In this document: positions 15,736-28,742 of the stretch, in pieces
Layout: the number at the start of each line of letters is the position of its first letter
How positions within the stretch are numbered: the first letter of the stretch is position 1
Assembly: GCF_011601265.1 (NCBI RefSeq)
Contig: NZ_JAAOLX010000008.1
Coordinates: forward strand, 62,001-126,000
Source of the DNA: Iodobacter violaceini
GTDB lineage: Bacteria; Pseudomonadota; Gammaproteobacteria; Burkholderiales; Chitinibacteraceae
Direction of reading: 5' to 3'
DNA length: 64,000 nt
Notes under the pieces: generated by a model
Told to the model about the DNA's origin: nothing
Databases searched by the model: none
What the model saw: the letters and a program-made list of their open reading frames with translations, nothing else
Program-made: the position numbers and the translations under genes

Positions 15736-17313
15736 ATGCCACGCGCTTTTGCCGCCATTACTTTTACCGACAGCGTCAAAGCTGCACAAACCCGTTATCA
15801 CAGCCGTGAGAGTAACCGTGGCTTTGAGCTGGCTGAAGATACGCGCAGTGAGATGACGGAACGCGAAGCTGAGTTTATTGCAGCGCGCGATAGTTTTTAT
15901 ATGGCAACCGTCAGTGAAACGGGCTGGCCCTATGTGCAGCATCGCGGCGGGCCGGCGGGCTTTCTGAAAGTACTGGATGCCAATACGCTGGGCTTTGCCG
16001 ATTTTCGCGGTAATGTGCAGTATTTATCAGTCGGCAATCTGAATGCCAACGATAAAGTCTCGATCATCCTGATGGATTATGCCAACCGTCGTCGTCTCAA
16101 AATCTGGGGACGGGTACGCATTGTGCACGAGTTAGAAAATCCCGAACTCATCGCCGCACTGGAAGATCCGGCCTGCCGCGCTCGCATCGAACGGGCAATG
16201 GTGATTACGGTTGAGGCTTGGGACTGGAATTGCCCACAGCACATTACACCTCGCTACACCGATGCCGATATTGAGCAACTGATCGCGCCGCTACAAGCCG
16301 AACTGAAAGCATTGCAGGCCAAACCTGCTGCATCTGCACCAATCACAAAATTGGGCGAAGGCGCGCTGGAACTGGTCATTAGCGGTATTCGCCAACTCAC
16401 ACCACAAGTGCGTGCGTATGAATTGCGCCACCCGGCAGGTGAAGATTTGCCTGCTGTCACTGCCGGTTCGCACCTGAAAGTGCCAGTGATATTGAAAAAT
16501 GGCCAAACCAGCGTGCGCAATTATTCCATCGCCTCCAATCCTGCCCGCCGCGATATCTACGAGATTGCGGTGCTACGACAAGACCATGGTGATGGCGGAT
16601 CAAGCTTTGTACATCAGCATTATCAACTGGGAATGACGCTGCATTGCGGCCTCCCACAGAATAATTTCACCTTGGTTGAAAGTGATGCACCGGCGATTCT
16701 GATTGCGGGTGGCATTGGCATTACGCCGATAAAAGCCATGGCACAAACGCTTAAAGCACAAGGTCGTGCATTTCATTTGCACTATGCCGCCCGCAGCCGC
16801 CGCGAGATGGCCTATGGCGATCGTTTGCTGCGCGATTTGGCGGGGCAAATTACGCGTTATTTTCAAGATGAAGGCCAAATCCCCGATATTGCCCAAATAC
16901 TGAAATCGGCCAGCGATACATCCCCTGTGTATGTGTGCGGGCCTTCCGGTTTAATGGGCGCTGTGCAAGAGACTGCCGCCCTGCTCAATATGGCCGCCGG
17001 GCGAATTCATTTCGAGCGTTTTGCAGCTGCACCGCAGGCAAGCAACACGCCGTTTGAAGTGGTACTGCGCCGCTCGCAACGGATTATTCCGGTTGCAGCC
17101 GATCAAACCGTATTAGCCGCAGTGCAAGCGGCCGGTATTGATACGCTATCGGATTGTGGCGTGGGCAACTGCGGCACCTGTGCAGTTAAAGTGCTGAGTG
17201 GCGAAGTCGACCATCGCGATAGCGCGCTGAATCAAAACGAGCGCGAACGCGCCGGGCTGATGTGTATTTGCGTGTCGCGGGCAACATCAGCGCGACTGGA
17301 GCTCGATTTGTAA
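15736..17313 (+). CDS. Fusion: PNPOx-like flavin domain + FAD/NAD(P) reductase + 2Fe-2S ferredoxin
   Basis: 525 residues in three parts. Residues ~1-200 are a PNPOx-like split barrel (FYMATVSETGWPYVQHRGGP, LGFADFRGNVQYLSVGNL). Residues ~220-430 are a ferredoxin-NADP reductase-like module with RNYSIAS (FAD), GGIGITPIKAM and CGPSGLM (NAD(P)). Residues ~435-525 are a plant-type 2Fe-2S domain with DCGVGNCGTCAVKV and a fourth Cys in GLMCICV. Electrons would run from NAD(P)H via FAD and the cluster to a substrate or flavin in the first domain. AGGAG sits 7 bases before ATG 15736. It starts an apparent operon with a GST and a DUF1348 gene. Confidence 0.88.
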   Translation: MPRAFAAITFTDSVKAAQTRYHSRESNRGFELAEDTRSEMTEREAEFIAARDSFYMATVSETGWPYVQHRGGPAGFLKVLDANTLGFADFRGNVQYLSVGNLNANDKVSIILMDYANRRRLKIWGRVRIVHELENPELIAALEDPACRARIERAMVITVEAWDWNCPQHITPRYTDADIEQLIAPLQAELKALQAKPAASAPITKLGEGALELVISGIRQLTPQVRAYELRHPAGEDLPAVTAGSHLKVPVILKNGQTSVRNYSIASNPARRDIYEIAVLRQDHGDGGSSFVHQHYQLGMTLHCGLPQNNFTLVESDAPAILIAGGIGITPIKAMAQTLKAQGRAFHLHYAARSRREMAYGDRLLRDLAGQITRYFQDEGQIPDIAQILKSASDTSPVYVCGPSGLMGAVQETAALLNMAAGRIHFERFAAAPQASNTPFEVVLRRSQRIIPVAADQTVLAAVQAAGIDTLSDCGVGNCGTCAVKVLSGEVDHRDSALNQNERERAGLMCICVSRATSARLELDL

Positions 17314-17339
17314 TTTCAATCATTCATACAGGAAAAATC

Positions 17340-17954
17340 ATGATCAAACTCTATGAATTTGCCGCATCGGGCAATTGCCACAAAGTCAGGCTTTTACTGT
17401 CTTTGCTGGATATACCTTATGAATCCGTCATTGTGAATGGCGCGGCACGCGAACATAAATCGGCTGACTATCTGGCGATGAATCCGCTTGGCCAAGTTCC
17501 CGTGTTAATCGATGGCGATGTGATCTTGCGTGATAGCCAAGCGATTTTGGTCTATCTGGCGCGGCAATATGGCGCGGAACAAGCGGATTTCTGGTTACCG
17601 AACGAGCCTGCAGCTTTAGCACAAGTGGTCTCATGGCTGGCAACTGCCGCAAATGAAGTGACTCGCGGACCCAATGCACTACGTTTGCATCACAAATGGG
17701 GCCGCGCGATCAATCTCGTTGAAGCCGAAGCCATTACCGAACAACTCCTTACGATGCTCAATCAACACTTAGCACAATCTGCATGGTTAGCGGCCGCACA
17801 TATCACCATCGCCGATATCGCCCTCTACCCTTATATCGCCCTCGCAACCGAAGGCAAAGCCGATCTGCGTGGCTTTCCGGCAATCGTGACTTGGATAAAG
17901 CAAATCCAAAAATTGCATGCTTACGTGAGCATGGCTGGCATCGACACTTATTAA
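17340..17954 (+). CDS. Glutathione S-transferase family protein
   Basis: 204 residues. GST N-domain (about 1-78): KLYEFAASGNCHKVRLLLSLL with a Ser-x-Asn-Cys start region, LGQVPVLIDGD with the cis-Pro, and RDSQAILVYLA. C-domain: AHITIADIALYPYIALA. The ASGNCHKVRL pattern resembles Ser/Cys-type bacterial GSTs. CAGGAAAA lies about 6 bases before ATG 17340; the gap to the fusion gene is 26 bases and to the DUF1348 gene 24 bases, so one transcript is likely. Confidence 0.9.
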   Translation: MIKLYEFAASGNCHKVRLLLSLLDIPYESVIVNGAAREHKSADYLAMNPLGQVPVLIDGDVILRDSQAILVYLARQYGAEQADFWLPNEPAALAQVVSWLATAANEVTRGPNALRLHHKWGRAINLVEAEAITEQLLTMLNQHLAQSAWLAAAHITIADIALYPYIALATEGKADLRGFPAIVTWIKQIQKLHAYVSMAGIDTY

Positions 17955-17978
17955 TTCAATTTTGATTAAGGATTAACC

Positions 17979-18452
17979 ATGACCACCGAACTACGCCCAC
18001 CACTCCCCCCATTCACCCGCGAGACGGCTGCGCAAAAAGTGCGCATGGCTGAAGATGGCTGGAATTCGCGCGACCCGCAACGCGTCGCCCTGGCCTATAC
18101 GCCCGATACGATTTGGCGCAATCGCCATGAATTTCCGAGTGGCCGTGAACAGGTCATTGAATTTCTCACTCGCAAATGGGCGCGTGAAGTGGAATACCGT
18201 CTGATCAAAGAGCTATGGGCTCACGATGACAATCGAATTGCGGTGCGTTTTGCTTATGAATGGCTAGACCACAACGGCCAGTGGTTTCGCTCTTACGGCA
18301 ATGAAAATTGGGAATTTAATACCCAAGGCTTGATGCATCGCCGCTTTGCCAGTATCAACGATTTAGCCATCGCAGAATCTGAACGACTATTTCATTGGCC
18401 CCAGGGTCGCCGGCCTGATCACCACCCAAGCTTAAGCGAGTTGGGTTTATAG
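17979..18452 (+). CDS. DUF1348 (NTF2-like) protein
   Basis: 157 residues. The NTF2-like cone fold is indicated by [40 protein letters not shown] and the strands [24 protein letters not shown]1348 proteins are small, probably cytoplasmic, and of unknown activity; the fold often binds hydrophobic ligands or catalyses isomerisation or hydrolysis. It is last in the run 15736-18452. AAGGATT precedes the start. The C-terminus ([21 protein letters not shown]) is typical of the family. Confidence 0.88.
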   Translation: MTTELRPPLPPFTRETAAQKVRMAEDGWNSRDPQRVALAYTPDTIWRNRHEFPSGREQVIEFLTRKWAREVEYRLIKELWAHDDNRIAVRFAYEWLDHNGQWFRSYGNENWEFNTQGLMHRRFASINDLAIAESERLFHWPQGRRPDHHPSLSELGL

Positions 18453-18704
18453 CACATTGAATGCATAGCAACACTTGGGCAAACTGAGGCCAAACACTAA
18501 GGAAAACAGTGAAATGGAAGCCGCCGGTTTGAGGCTGAAGTAGCAATGGGAATACATCGGAATTTTTTCCATCGCCAGCGGGGCCACACGCGCCTGGGCA
18601 ATCAGTACCCTGCCAGATTGCCACAAAAATTCAGCAGGCAAGCGGGCGGAATTTGAGAGCGTTATGTCTAAGTTTGCCAGGGCAAATCACAATGCCAATG
18701 CCGT
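18453..18704. other. Non-coding gap, possibly decayed coding sequence
   Basis: No intact gene is visible. Short open stretches on the minus strand (about 18447-18641) look like former coding sequence, but I cannot name a family. Confidence 0.4.
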
Positions 18705-18739
18705 AAAAAAAGCGAAAGCATTACACTTTCGCTTTTTTT
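18705..18739. terminator. Bidirectional Rho-independent terminator
   Basis: A 14-bp perfect stem (18705-18718 AAAAAAAGCGAAAG with 18726-18739) and a 7-base loop; A-run and T-run on the two sides. It ends astE (minus strand) and would also stop transcription from the left. Confidence 0.9.
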
Positions 18740-18752
18740 CCAACATGCTTAT

Positions 18753-19775
18753 TTAACGCGAATAACCTTTTGCCGGAACAATCACAAGGCCCGCCCGCTG
18801 CCCTATTTCAATATAAGGATTGGGAAAAATCATCCGGGCATCGTCTTCATCCACCACATGCTGAATGTCACCATCCTCGGCCAGCACAGTGCCAACTGGC
18901 AATGGCGTAAAGTTATCCATTTTGGCGTCAACACGTAAAACAAAAACATCGCTCTGCTTAATGATTTCGCGGGAAACTTTATACAGGCCAATGTGAGCCG
19001 GCACCCCATCATAATCAGGCAGCTCACCGCTGATTAAGCCCTCTAAATAGGACTGCATTTTACTTAAATCAATATGGGTATTTTGGCCAAAAGGCATGGC
19101 CCTCCCCAGCTCAACAGTAAATGCGGCTGCGCCACAATGCTGGCTGGAAAAAAACGAGAACGTTGTCGACGTTGTAGATTGCAACAGCACAGCATCCACA
19201 CCTGCACAGGCAAGACGTGCAACCTGCAAAGGATCAAAATCGCGGCCATGCGGCGGCAGCGGATAAATGGCAAATTTTTCAATCAGTGAGCCATGAATCG
19301 CCGTATGCAGATCGTAATGCAAGCGGGGCTTGCCATCCTGGATCGACCTGGAGAAAAAACGCATCAGCTGCATTTCCAGCATAGCGGCCCGGCGGGCTTC
19401 ATCACCATCATCCACATCCGGCAAACGGCAAAACAGGCGGTTCATATCCTGAGCCACACAGCGCACCCCCTGGCGCATTGCCTCTACATTACCAAACACA
19501 AAAAGCACCCGTGCGCGCACCCTGAGCTGGCCGTCAAGAATCTGACTAATCAGCTGATCCAGCAACTCTACAGGTGCCGTTTCATTGCCATGAATGCCGC
19601 AGCTCAAAACCACATCCAGCTGCCTGTCACCCGGATCTTTAGGCTCAAAGCGGATCACCCCTTCATCCATTACCTGCACATGCGTGCCATTGGGTAAACA
19701 ATAGGGTAAGGAAATACAGGTTTTACCTGCAAGAACCTGCGCTAAAAAAGACGGTTCTATAGAAAAGTTACTCAT
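18753..19775 (-). CDS. astE: Succinylglutamate desuccinylase
   Basis: 340 residues. It catalyses the last step of the arginine succinyltransferase (AST) pathway: N-succinylglutamate to glutamate plus succinate. It is a zinc carboxypeptidase-type protein of the AstE/AspA family. Visible are the zinc site region CGIHGNETAPVELL (H and E ligands), the second His in LHYDLHTAIHGS, and the late catalytic FTVELGRAMPFGQN Glu. It lies downstream of astB but is separated by 212 bases and a terminator, so it may have its own promoter. Confidence 0.93.
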   Translation of the reverse strand: MSNFSIEPSFLAQVLAGKTCISLPYCLPNGTHVQVMDEGVIRFEPKDPGDRQLDVVLSCGIHGNETAPVELLDQLISQILDGQLRVRARVLFVFGNVEAMRQGVRCVAQDMNRLFCRLPDVDDGDEARRAAMLEMQLMRFFSRSIQDGKPRLHYDLHTAIHGSLIEKFAIYPLPPHGRDFDPLQVARLACAGVDAVLLQSTTSTTFSFFSSQHCGAAAFTVELGRAMPFGQNTHIDLSKMQSYLEGLISGELPDYDGVPAHIGLYKVSREIIKQSDVFVLRVDAKMDNFTPLPVGTVLAEDGDIQHVVDEDDARMIFPNPYIEIGQRAGLVIVPAKGYSR

Positions 19776-19954
19776 TTCTGGTCTGATTCTTTTGGGTAGT
19801 TTATTAGTCTAGCAGATTGTTACAGCGTGCATTACCGCCTGTCCCCTTCTGCTGATTGCCCCTGGGCCAGCAGAAAATCATATAAAAGCACCAGACAGAC
19901 ATACGTAAGCAAAAGTCGCAGCAGATAACAATCAAATCATTTCCAAAATGAAAA

Positions 19955-19973
19955 AAGGCGCATTAAGCGCCTT
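19955..19973 (-). terminator. Rho-independent terminator after astB
   Basis: The stem AAGGCGC (19955-19961) with GCGCCTT (19967-19973), read on the minus strand, is followed by six T. It lies 15 bases after the astB stop. Confidence 0.85.
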
Positions 19974-19987
19974 GTTTCATTGTCTTA

Positions 19988-21325
19988 TCAAGCCAGCTGG
20001 CAAGGATAAACAGAGCCCAAATGTAAAATCTGAGTCAGCTCATCCAGCGCCGTGCGCACTTCAACAATCAGCTTAGGATCGGCCAGATCAGCCTCGGTGA
20101 GGCGATCCCGGTAATGCCGGTCTACCCAAGTGTTTAATTTGGCAAACAGCACATCATTCATCCAGATATGCGGGTTCACCGCGGCCAGCTCTTTCTCCTG
20201 CAAGGCCACACGCAAGCGTAAGCAAGCCGGGCCTCCGCCGTTTTGCATACTTTGCTTTAAATCGAACACCATCAGCTCGGCAATCGGACCATTACTGGCC
20301 AGCAAGCCTTGCAAATATTCCCAGACAGCAGGTGTCGCACGGCATTCATCCGGCACTACCAGATTCTGGCGGCCATCAGCACGGGCCAGCAGCTGGCTGT
20401 TAAAGAGATAAGACTTCACCGCATCAGCCACACTGACCTGTGCCAGTGGCACTTCAATCACCTGCAAACCACCACCCAGCTTAGCGTCCAGCTCGGCATA
20501 AACAGCCGCCTGCTGTAAAAACGCCGTTTCATGGGCAAACAGCACATTCTGGTTACCTACCGAAATGACATCATTATGAAATACACCCGCATCAATAACG
20601 GCAGGGTTTTGCTGGGCAAACACCAGCTTATCCGCGCTTAAGCCATGCAAACGGGCAATCGCCTCGCCCGCTTCTCTGGTTTGGCGGGCCGGGAATTTTT
20701 GTGGCTCAGCCGAGCCGCCCCAGTGCTGGCGGCCATAAACAAAGAATTCAACGCCAGACTGGCCATAGTCGTGACAAAAGCGGGTGTGGTTGGCCGCACC
20801 TTCATCACCAAACACCGCCTGCATGGGCAGCGCATCATGATGGGCAAAGACCGCATCATGATTAAACATGGCTTTGAGTGAACGGGTGGTCTGAGCGTAC
20901 TCGATGGCACGGTGAAATTTATTTTGCAAATTGGCCGCAGTAAAGTGCACCCGGCCATCCGCCGTATCCGCTGAAGGGCTGACGGTTGCAGCATTGGCGG
21001 TCCACATACTGGATGCAGACGACACATTGGCCAAAAGGCCTGGCGACGCTTTAGCCACCGCCGCCAGCACGCTGGCGTCATCCCCGGTAAAGCCCAAATC
21101 GCGCAACAGGCCAATGGCCGGGCGCTCTTGCGGCACAAATACGCCCTGCTTATAGCCCAGATCGGCCAGCGCTTTCATTTTGGCAAGGCCTTGCTTAGCC
21201 GCTTCACGCGGATTGGCAGCTTTATTGGCGTTGGATGTGGAGGCCACATTACCAAAAGAATGGCCGCCATAATGGTGGGTTGGCCCGACTAAACCATCAA
21301 AATTAGCTTCAAAACTGGTCGACAT
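19988..21325 (-). CDS. astB: N-succinylarginine dihydrolase
   Basis: 445 residues, close to the E. coli length. It hydrolyses N2-succinylarginine to succinylornithine, CO2 and two ammonia (AST pathway step 2). It belongs to the amidinotransferase-like fold: [21 protein letters not shown] at the N-terminus, [20 protein letters not shown] with the catalytic His, and a late [16 protein letters not shown] with the catalytic Cys. ATG 21325 is chosen because AGAAGGA sits 6 bases ahead; an upstream alternative at 21346 adds 7 residues. Confidence 0.95.
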   Translation of the reverse strand: MSTSFEANFDGLVGPTHHYGGHSFGNVASTSNANKAANPREAAKQGLAKMKALADLGYKQGVFVPQERPAIGLLRDLGFTGDDASVLAAVAKASPGLLANVSSASSMWTANAATVSPSADTADGRVHFTAANLQNKFHRAIEYAQTTRSLKAMFNHDAVFAHHDALPMQAVFGDEGAANHTRFCHDYGQSGVEFFVYGRQHWGGSAEPQKFPARQTREAGEAIARLHGLSADKLVFAQQNPAVIDAGVFHNDVISVGNQNVLFAHETAFLQQAAVYAELDAKLGGGLQVIEVPLAQVSVADAVKSYLFNSQLLARADGRQNLVVPDECRATPAVWEYLQGLLASNGPIAELMVFDLKQSMQNGGGPACLRLRVALQEKELAAVNPHIWMNDVLFAKLNTWVDRHYRDRLTEADLADPKLIVEVRTALDELTQILHLGSVYPCQLA

Positions 21326-21394
21326 TTTTATTCCTTCTGATGACAAAACACAGGCAGCGGCCTCATTGCGGCCACCACCGTGTTTGCTGATCCA

Positions 21395-23877
<2,483 letters not shown>

Positions 23878-24571
23878 TCACAAAACTCCTATTAAATCGG
23901 GCGCCAGCCACGCCAAAGGCTAAAAACGCTCAGTGCGGGCAATTTACAGCAGCAGAATCAGGCCGGAAAAACACGGTAAAACGCCTTAAACCAGCGCTAT
24001 TTATTATTCAGTACATTCAGAAAAGACCACCCCAAACGTTTTAAACCGGGCCTTTAATCACCGCACGCTCAACCCGAAGGGAGCATGTAACCACCTTGCC
24101 CCATCCCCGCAAATACACCAGTAAACAGAGAAGGATGACGTTATACAGACAAAAACACGGCCCGCCGGTTAAACCGGCCGCCGCGATATTTTGATTATCC
24201 CTAATCCTATTTTTTCAATCTAACAAAGCAGGCCATTCATTACATCGGGACAAGCCCCAACTGTTGAGTATGCCCTTGTAAACAGACAGTAATTTAATTA
24301 GTGGCTTTCAAGTTCGATCAAGATTGACTATGAATAAGTTACCGATCAAGACAATAAAAGCCTTAAAAATGAAGCGTGCGCCTCTGTTAAGCAGTAAAAA
24401 AACAATCCGGAGCTGCATTTTCAACCAGCAGCCAGGACATAAAGCATATAGCCGCAGAGTGTTACTCCTCAACACGGCCCCCCACCTGCAAAGCAAAAAC
24501 CTTTCAGCCCTGACGTTACTGTCAGCAACTTAAAGCGCGCTTTCTCAGGCCAACACCGCAGGACGAATGCA
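23878..24571. other. 694-base intergenic region between astA and the chemosensory cluster
   Basis: It must contain the leftward ast promoter and the rightward promoter for the STAS-cheA operon. A small GCCGG/CCGGC hairpin lies at 24164-24178. A 67-codon frame from ATG 24330 has no ribosome site and unlikely composition, so I do not call it. No other gene, repeat or RNA is evident. Confidence 0.5.
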
Positions 24572-24889
24572 ATGCCCATCACTCACAAAATTCAAAATGA
24601 GAGATGCACCATTTCAATCAGTGGTGAAATCTCCATTTACACCAGTAAATTAATGCAGGAAACCCTGCTCGAATTATTACAGACAGAAAAAACCATTTAT
24701 ATCGATTTATCTGAAGTCAATGAAGTAGACAGTGCAGGCATTCAGCTTTTAATCAGTTTAAAAAAATATGCTCACGATAAAAAAATAACACTGCAATTTC
24801 AGGAACACAGCCAGTGCGTACTTGATGTCATTGATCTTTACAATATTGCCGCCGAATTGGGTGATCCATTAGTACTGACACTGCGTTAG
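24572..24889 (+). CDS. STAS-domain protein (anti-sigma-factor-antagonist-like)
   Basis: 105 residues, one STAS domain throughout: RCTISISGEISIYTSKLMQ, then IYIDLSEVNEVDSAGIQLLI with the conserved D-S-A-G, where the Ser is the phosphorylatable site in SpoIIAA-type proteins, and a C-terminal helix. It precedes cheA by 48 bases, with GGA ahead of the start. In several Proteobacteria such STAS genes open a chemosensory operon and may tie it to phosphorylation-dependent partner switching; no kinase or phosphatase partner is in view. Confidence 0.88.
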   Translation: MPITHKIQNERCTISISGEISIYTSKLMQETLLELLQTEKTIYIDLSEVNEVDSAGIQLLISLKKYAHDKKITLQFQEHSQCVLDVIDLYNIAAELGDPLVLTLR

Positions 24890-24937
24890 TCCCGGCAAAA
24901 TCTGAAAATGACTCAGGGCATAACCCGGGAGTAACAA

Positions 24938-27133
24938 ATGGATTTAGACAGCGCCAGAGGAGCCCTTATCGAAGAAGCGAGAGATTTGCTTAACTCGATG
25001 GAATCCGCACTCCTGACCATTGAGGGCAGCAACGCCAGCAGTGAAGAAATAAATTCGCTTTTTCGTGCCGCGCACACCATAAAAGGCTCCGCAGCGCTAT
25101 TTTCGCTTGAGCATATTGTAGTTTTTACCCATAGCATGGAAAGCCTGCTGGACCGGGTCAGAAGCAATGAAATCGCTATTGATGAAAAAATGATCTCTAT
25201 TTTACTTGAATGCAAAGACTATCTCAGCCTCTTAATTAATGCCGTTGAAGACAAAACAGAAAACATGGATCCGGATCCGGAAAACCGGGCAAACCTGCTC
25301 AGGCAGCTTGATGGTTTTTTGTTCTCAACAAGCAGCGTACAAACCATAGACCCCACCGGCTCCATCGAAAAAGACGAACACAAACAAACCGGCGACAGCC
25401 ATTGGCATATCTCACTGCGCTTTAATAAAAATAATTTAATGAATGGCATGGATCCGCTGGAGTTTATTCGTTATTTAGCAACATTAGGTGAAATAAGTTA
25501 CATCTGTACGCTAACCGATAACATACCCGCACTGGATAAAATCAACACAGAAGACTGTTATTTAGGCTTTGAGATTGATCTTGAATCGGATAAAGATAAA
25601 CAAACCATCGAAGGTGCATTTGACTTTATCCGTAAAGACAGCACGATTCGTATTTTGCCCCCGCATGCAAAAATTCAGGAATATATTGATCTGATTCACT
25701 CACTGCCAGAGCCCCCGCAGCTTTTAGGAGAAATCATATTAAAAGGCGGATCAATTACACCATTAGAGCTTGAAGAAATTCTGCATATTCAAAGCACAGA
25801 ACCTGACCGGCAATTAGGCAGTATTTTTATTGAAGAGAAAATAGTTGCGGCCCCGGTCGTCGCTGCCGCGTTGCAAAAACAGAAACAAGCCGAAGATAAA
25901 AAAAGCAATGAATTGAAATATATAAAAGTAGAAGCAGGCAAACTGGATGCTTTAATTAATATGGTCGGCGAGCTGGTTATTGCGGGTGCTGCGGCAAATT
26001 TAATTTCTAAAAAAACAAATGATCCAGCCATGAACGAAGCATGTGCCAACTTGTCTGAGCTGGTTGAGCAAATCCGGAACAATGCACTCAACCTGAGAAT
26101 GGTGCAAATAAAAGAGGTATTTGAACGATTCCCAAGGGTTATACGTGATTCGGCCAGAGACTTAAACAAACAAATCAATCTTAAGCTTATAGGAACAGAT
26201 ACAGAGCTTGATAAAAGCATGATAGAAAAGTTAAGCGACCCGCTGATGCACATCGTCAGAAATGCTGTTGATCATGGCATTGAGTTCCCGCACGAGAGAA
26301 TTAGCAAAGAAAAACCCGCTGCAGGCGAAATCATTCTGAATGCTTTTCACGATTCAGGCAGTGTTGTCATTGAAGTAAGTGACGATGGTGCAGGTTTAAA
26401 TAAAGAACGCATTTTAAACAAGGCCATTGAAAAGAATCTAATCAGCAAAGAGGCTGTTTTAAGCGAGCATGAAATTTATCAGCTTATTTTTGCCGCTGGA
26501 TTTTCCACCGCAGATAAAGTCACTCACCTTTCCGGGCGTGGCGTAGGCATGGACGTAGTAAAACGCAATATTGAACAATTACGCGGTGAAGTAGAAGTTT
26601 TGTCTGAAGAAGGAACAGGGAGTATTTTCAGAATCCGCCTTCCGCTGACCATGGCCATTATCGATGGATTTCAAGTCATGGTGGCTGATGCTACTTTTGT
26701 TATTCCACTTGATCTGGTTTTGGAATGCGCCGAGCTGACACCTGACGACGAACAGCATAATTTTGTTAATTTACGGGGAAAAGTTCTTCCTTTTGTACGC
26801 TTACGCAGCCTTTTCGACTTCCCTGAGAACAAAAGCAATAAAGAAAATATCGTTGTTATTCAATACGGCCAGCACCGTGCAGGATTAGTCGTTGACAAAT
26901 TAATTGGCGAGTTTCAGGCCGTTATCAAACCTCTGGGCCTGCTGTTTAAAGAATTAAAAGGAATCAGCGGCTCTACCATTTTAGGCTCGGGCCAGGTTGC
27001 GCTTATTCTGGATGTCGCTCAGCTGATTCAATTTGCGCATAAAAAATCTGATTACTCTCACCATTCCAGCAACAAGGCAATGCTGCTGAGAGAGCATATA
27101 TCCATGATAACAAACAGCCACTTTGGAGAATAA
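24938..27133 (+). CDS. cheA: Chemotaxis histidine kinase CheA
   Basis: 731 residues. The Hpt domain (about 1-105) carries phospho-acceptor H46 in [10 protein letters not shown] middle region (about 140-320) does not look like a standard P2 CheY-binding domain. Then come the dimerisation domain (about 325-390), the ATPase domain (NAVDHGIE N-box, DDGAGL G1, [10 protein letters not shown]2) and a CheW-like C-terminal domain (about 565-700). It is coupled to an MCP gene 1 base downstream. In this cluster it would phosphorylate CheB and perhaps the receiver-EAL protein, as no single-domain CheY gene is present. Confidence 0.95.
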   Translation: MDLDSARGALIEEARDLLNSMESALLTIEGSNASSEEINSLFRAAHTIKGSAALFSLEHIVVFTHSMESLLDRVRSNEIAIDEKMISILLECKDYLSLLINAVEDKTENMDPDPENRANLLRQLDGFLFSTSSVQTIDPTGSIEKDEHKQTGDSHWHISLRFNKNNLMNGMDPLEFIRYLATLGEISYICTLTDNIPALDKINTEDCYLGFEIDLESDKDKQTIEGAFDFIRKDSTIRILPPHAKIQEYIDLIHSLPEPPQLLGEIILKGGSITPLELEEILHIQSTEPDRQLGSIFIEEKIVAAPVVAAALQKQKQAEDKKSNELKYIKVEAGKLDALINMVGELVIAGAAANLISKKTNDPAMNEACANLSELVEQIRNNALNLRMVQIKEVFERFPRVIRDSARDLNKQINLKLIGTDTELDKSMIEKLSDPLMHIVRNAVDHGIEFPHERISKEKPAAGEIILNAFHDSGSVVIEVSDDGAGLNKERILNKAIEKNLISKEAVLSEHEIYQLIFAAGFSTADKVTHLSGRGVGMDVVKRNIEQLRGEVEVLSEEGTGSIFRIRLPLTMAIIDGFQVMVADATFVIPLDLVLECAELTPDDEQHNFVNLRGKVLPFVRLRSLFDFPENKSNKENIVVIQYGQHRAGLVVDKLIGEFQAVIKPLGLLFKELKGISGSTILGSGQVALILDVAQLIQFAHKKSDYSHHSSNKAMLLREHISMITNSHFGE

Positions 27134-27134
27134 T

Positions 27135-28706
27135 ATGGATTGGATTAACCACTCAAAAATCGGGAACAAACTGCTTGTTTCATTTCTGATCATTGCAGGA
27201 ACCTCTCTGCTGACCGGGGCAATCAGCATTTATGAAATAAAACAGCTCAATCAACTCGTAAACAATATGTACACAGATCAGCTAATTCCGATTAAAGACA
27301 ATGCAAAAGCCAATTTAAACGCTGTTTATATTGTAAGAAAACTCAATTTTTACCTCTTAGCCAAAAATGAAAAAATGCAAAAAGACCTGATTACAGAAAT
27401 GGATGGTTATGAAAAAACAATGATGGATCTTATTACTAAATTTAATAACACGCAGCAAAATGAGGAAGCGCAAAAACTCATCCAGGCGCTGCCTTCTGAT
27501 TGGCAGGAATTTAAACTGGCCCAGAAAAAGGTCATTGATGCGGTTAAACAGCAACAAGATATCGACCTTATTAAAGAGATTATTATCAATGAAGTTAGGC
27601 CCAGTTTTCAAAAATTCGACGATGCCTTATCTGCCCTTCAGGATATAAAAGAGGCACAAAGCAAGCAATTTTTTAACCATGCCAACGAAAATTCAGAACA
27701 AATTACCCTGCTGATAAGCAGCATTATCATTGGCTCATTTTTACTTTCGCTAATCATTGCTATATTTATCAGCAGACAGATTGTGCGGCAAATCGGCGGC
27801 GAGCCCAGTCTTGCAGTTGATATTGCAGAACAAGTGGCATCAGGCAATTTATCAATTAATGTCGCGCTGGCTCATGAAGATCAATCCAGCATTATTTTTT
27901 CTTTAAAAAAGATGGCCGGCACGCTTAATCAAGTGATGGGCGAAATTTATGCCACATCAGATGCGCTTGCCAGCTCCTCCGAACAAGTCAGTGTTTCATC
28001 ACAAAATTTATCTCAAAACGCCTCCGAGCAGGCCGCCAGCATCGAAGAAACCAGCTCATCTCTTGAGGAAATCACCGCAACAATTTCACAAAACAATGAA
28101 AACGCCAAGATTACCGAAGGCATCTCGGGCAAAGCATCGGTTAAAGCCGTTGATGGTGGGGCGGCGGTAAAAGAAACCATATGCGCCATGAAACTAATCG
28201 CGGGCAAAATTAAAATCATCGACGATATTGCTTATCAAACTAATTTACTGGCCCTTAATGCCGCCATTGAGGCAGCGCGTGCAGGGGAACACGGCAAAGG
28301 GTTTGCCGTTGTGGCTGCCGAAGTACGAAAACTGGCAGAACGCAGCCAAATTGCGGCACAAGAAATCAGCGAGTTAGCTGACAGCAGCGTGGGACAAGCC
28401 GCCAGCGCTGGTGAGCGACTGGAAGAAATCGTGCCGTTAATCCAAAAAACAGCTGATTTAGTTGAAGAAATTTCAGCCGCCTCAGAAGAGCAATCAAAGG
28501 GTATAGAGCAAATCAGCAGTGCAATGACGCAAATCTCACAAGCCACCCAAGGCAATGCGGCTGCGGCCGAAGAACTCAACTCAACGGCCGAAGAGCTGTC
28601 TGTCCATGCCTCGCACCTGCAAGAAATGATTTGCTTTTTTCGCACAGAACACACCACAAAAACAACAGGAAAAACGGGAATTCTCAACCAGCCCCCCCTA
28701 TCCTGA
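27135..28706 (+). CDS. Methyl-accepting chemotaxis protein
   Basis: 523 residues. A first membrane helix (about 11-33), a ~150-residue periplasmic four-helix-bundle sensor, a second helix (about 190-212), a HAMP segment, and the signalling domain. The latter has the canonical hairpin tip [20 protein letters not shown] followed by [18 protein letters not shown]. The start ATG 27135 has GGAGA 6 bases ahead; it immediately follows the cheA stop. Ligand unknown. The C-terminus ([18 protein letters not shown]) lacks a CheR-tethering NWETF-like pentapeptide. Confidence 0.93.
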   Translation: MDWINHSKIGNKLLVSFLIIAGTSLLTGAISIYEIKQLNQLVNNMYTDQLIPIKDNAKANLNAVYIVRKLNFYLLAKNEKMQKDLITEMDGYEKTMMDLITKFNNTQQNEEAQKLIQALPSDWQEFKLAQKKVIDAVKQQQDIDLIKEIIINEVRPSFQKFDDALSALQDIKEAQSKQFFNHANENSEQITLLISSIIIGSFLLSLIIAIFISRQIVRQIGGEPSLAVDIAEQVASGNLSINVALAHEDQSSIIFSLKKMAGTLNQVMGEIYATSDALASSSEQVSVSSQNLSQNASEQAASIEETSSSLEEITATISQNNENAKITEGISGKASVKAVDGGAAVKETICAMKLIAGKIKIIDDIAYQTNLLALNAAIEAARAGEHGKGFAVVAAEVRKLAERSQIAAQEISELADSSVGQAASAGERLEEIVPLIQKTADLVEEISAASEEQSKGIEQISSAMTQISQATQGNAAAAEELNSTAEELSVHASHLQEMICFFRTEHTTKTTGKTGILNQPPLS

Positions 28707-28742
28707 GCCGTGCTTTTTTGGCGATCACCAAGGAACAAATCC

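Noticed and set aside
18447-18641. Minus-strand open frame of 64 codons after the DUF1348 gene
   Set aside because: It could be former coding sequence, but I could not match it to any family, so it is listed only as a gap.
24324-24533. 69-codon plus-strand open frame upstream of the STAS gene
   Set aside because: No ribosome site and basic, unstructured composition; more likely chance in the promoter region.
27135-28706. Possible internal deletion in the MCP before the signalling hairpin
   Set aside because: On closer comparison the helical spacing matches ordinary short-type MCPs.
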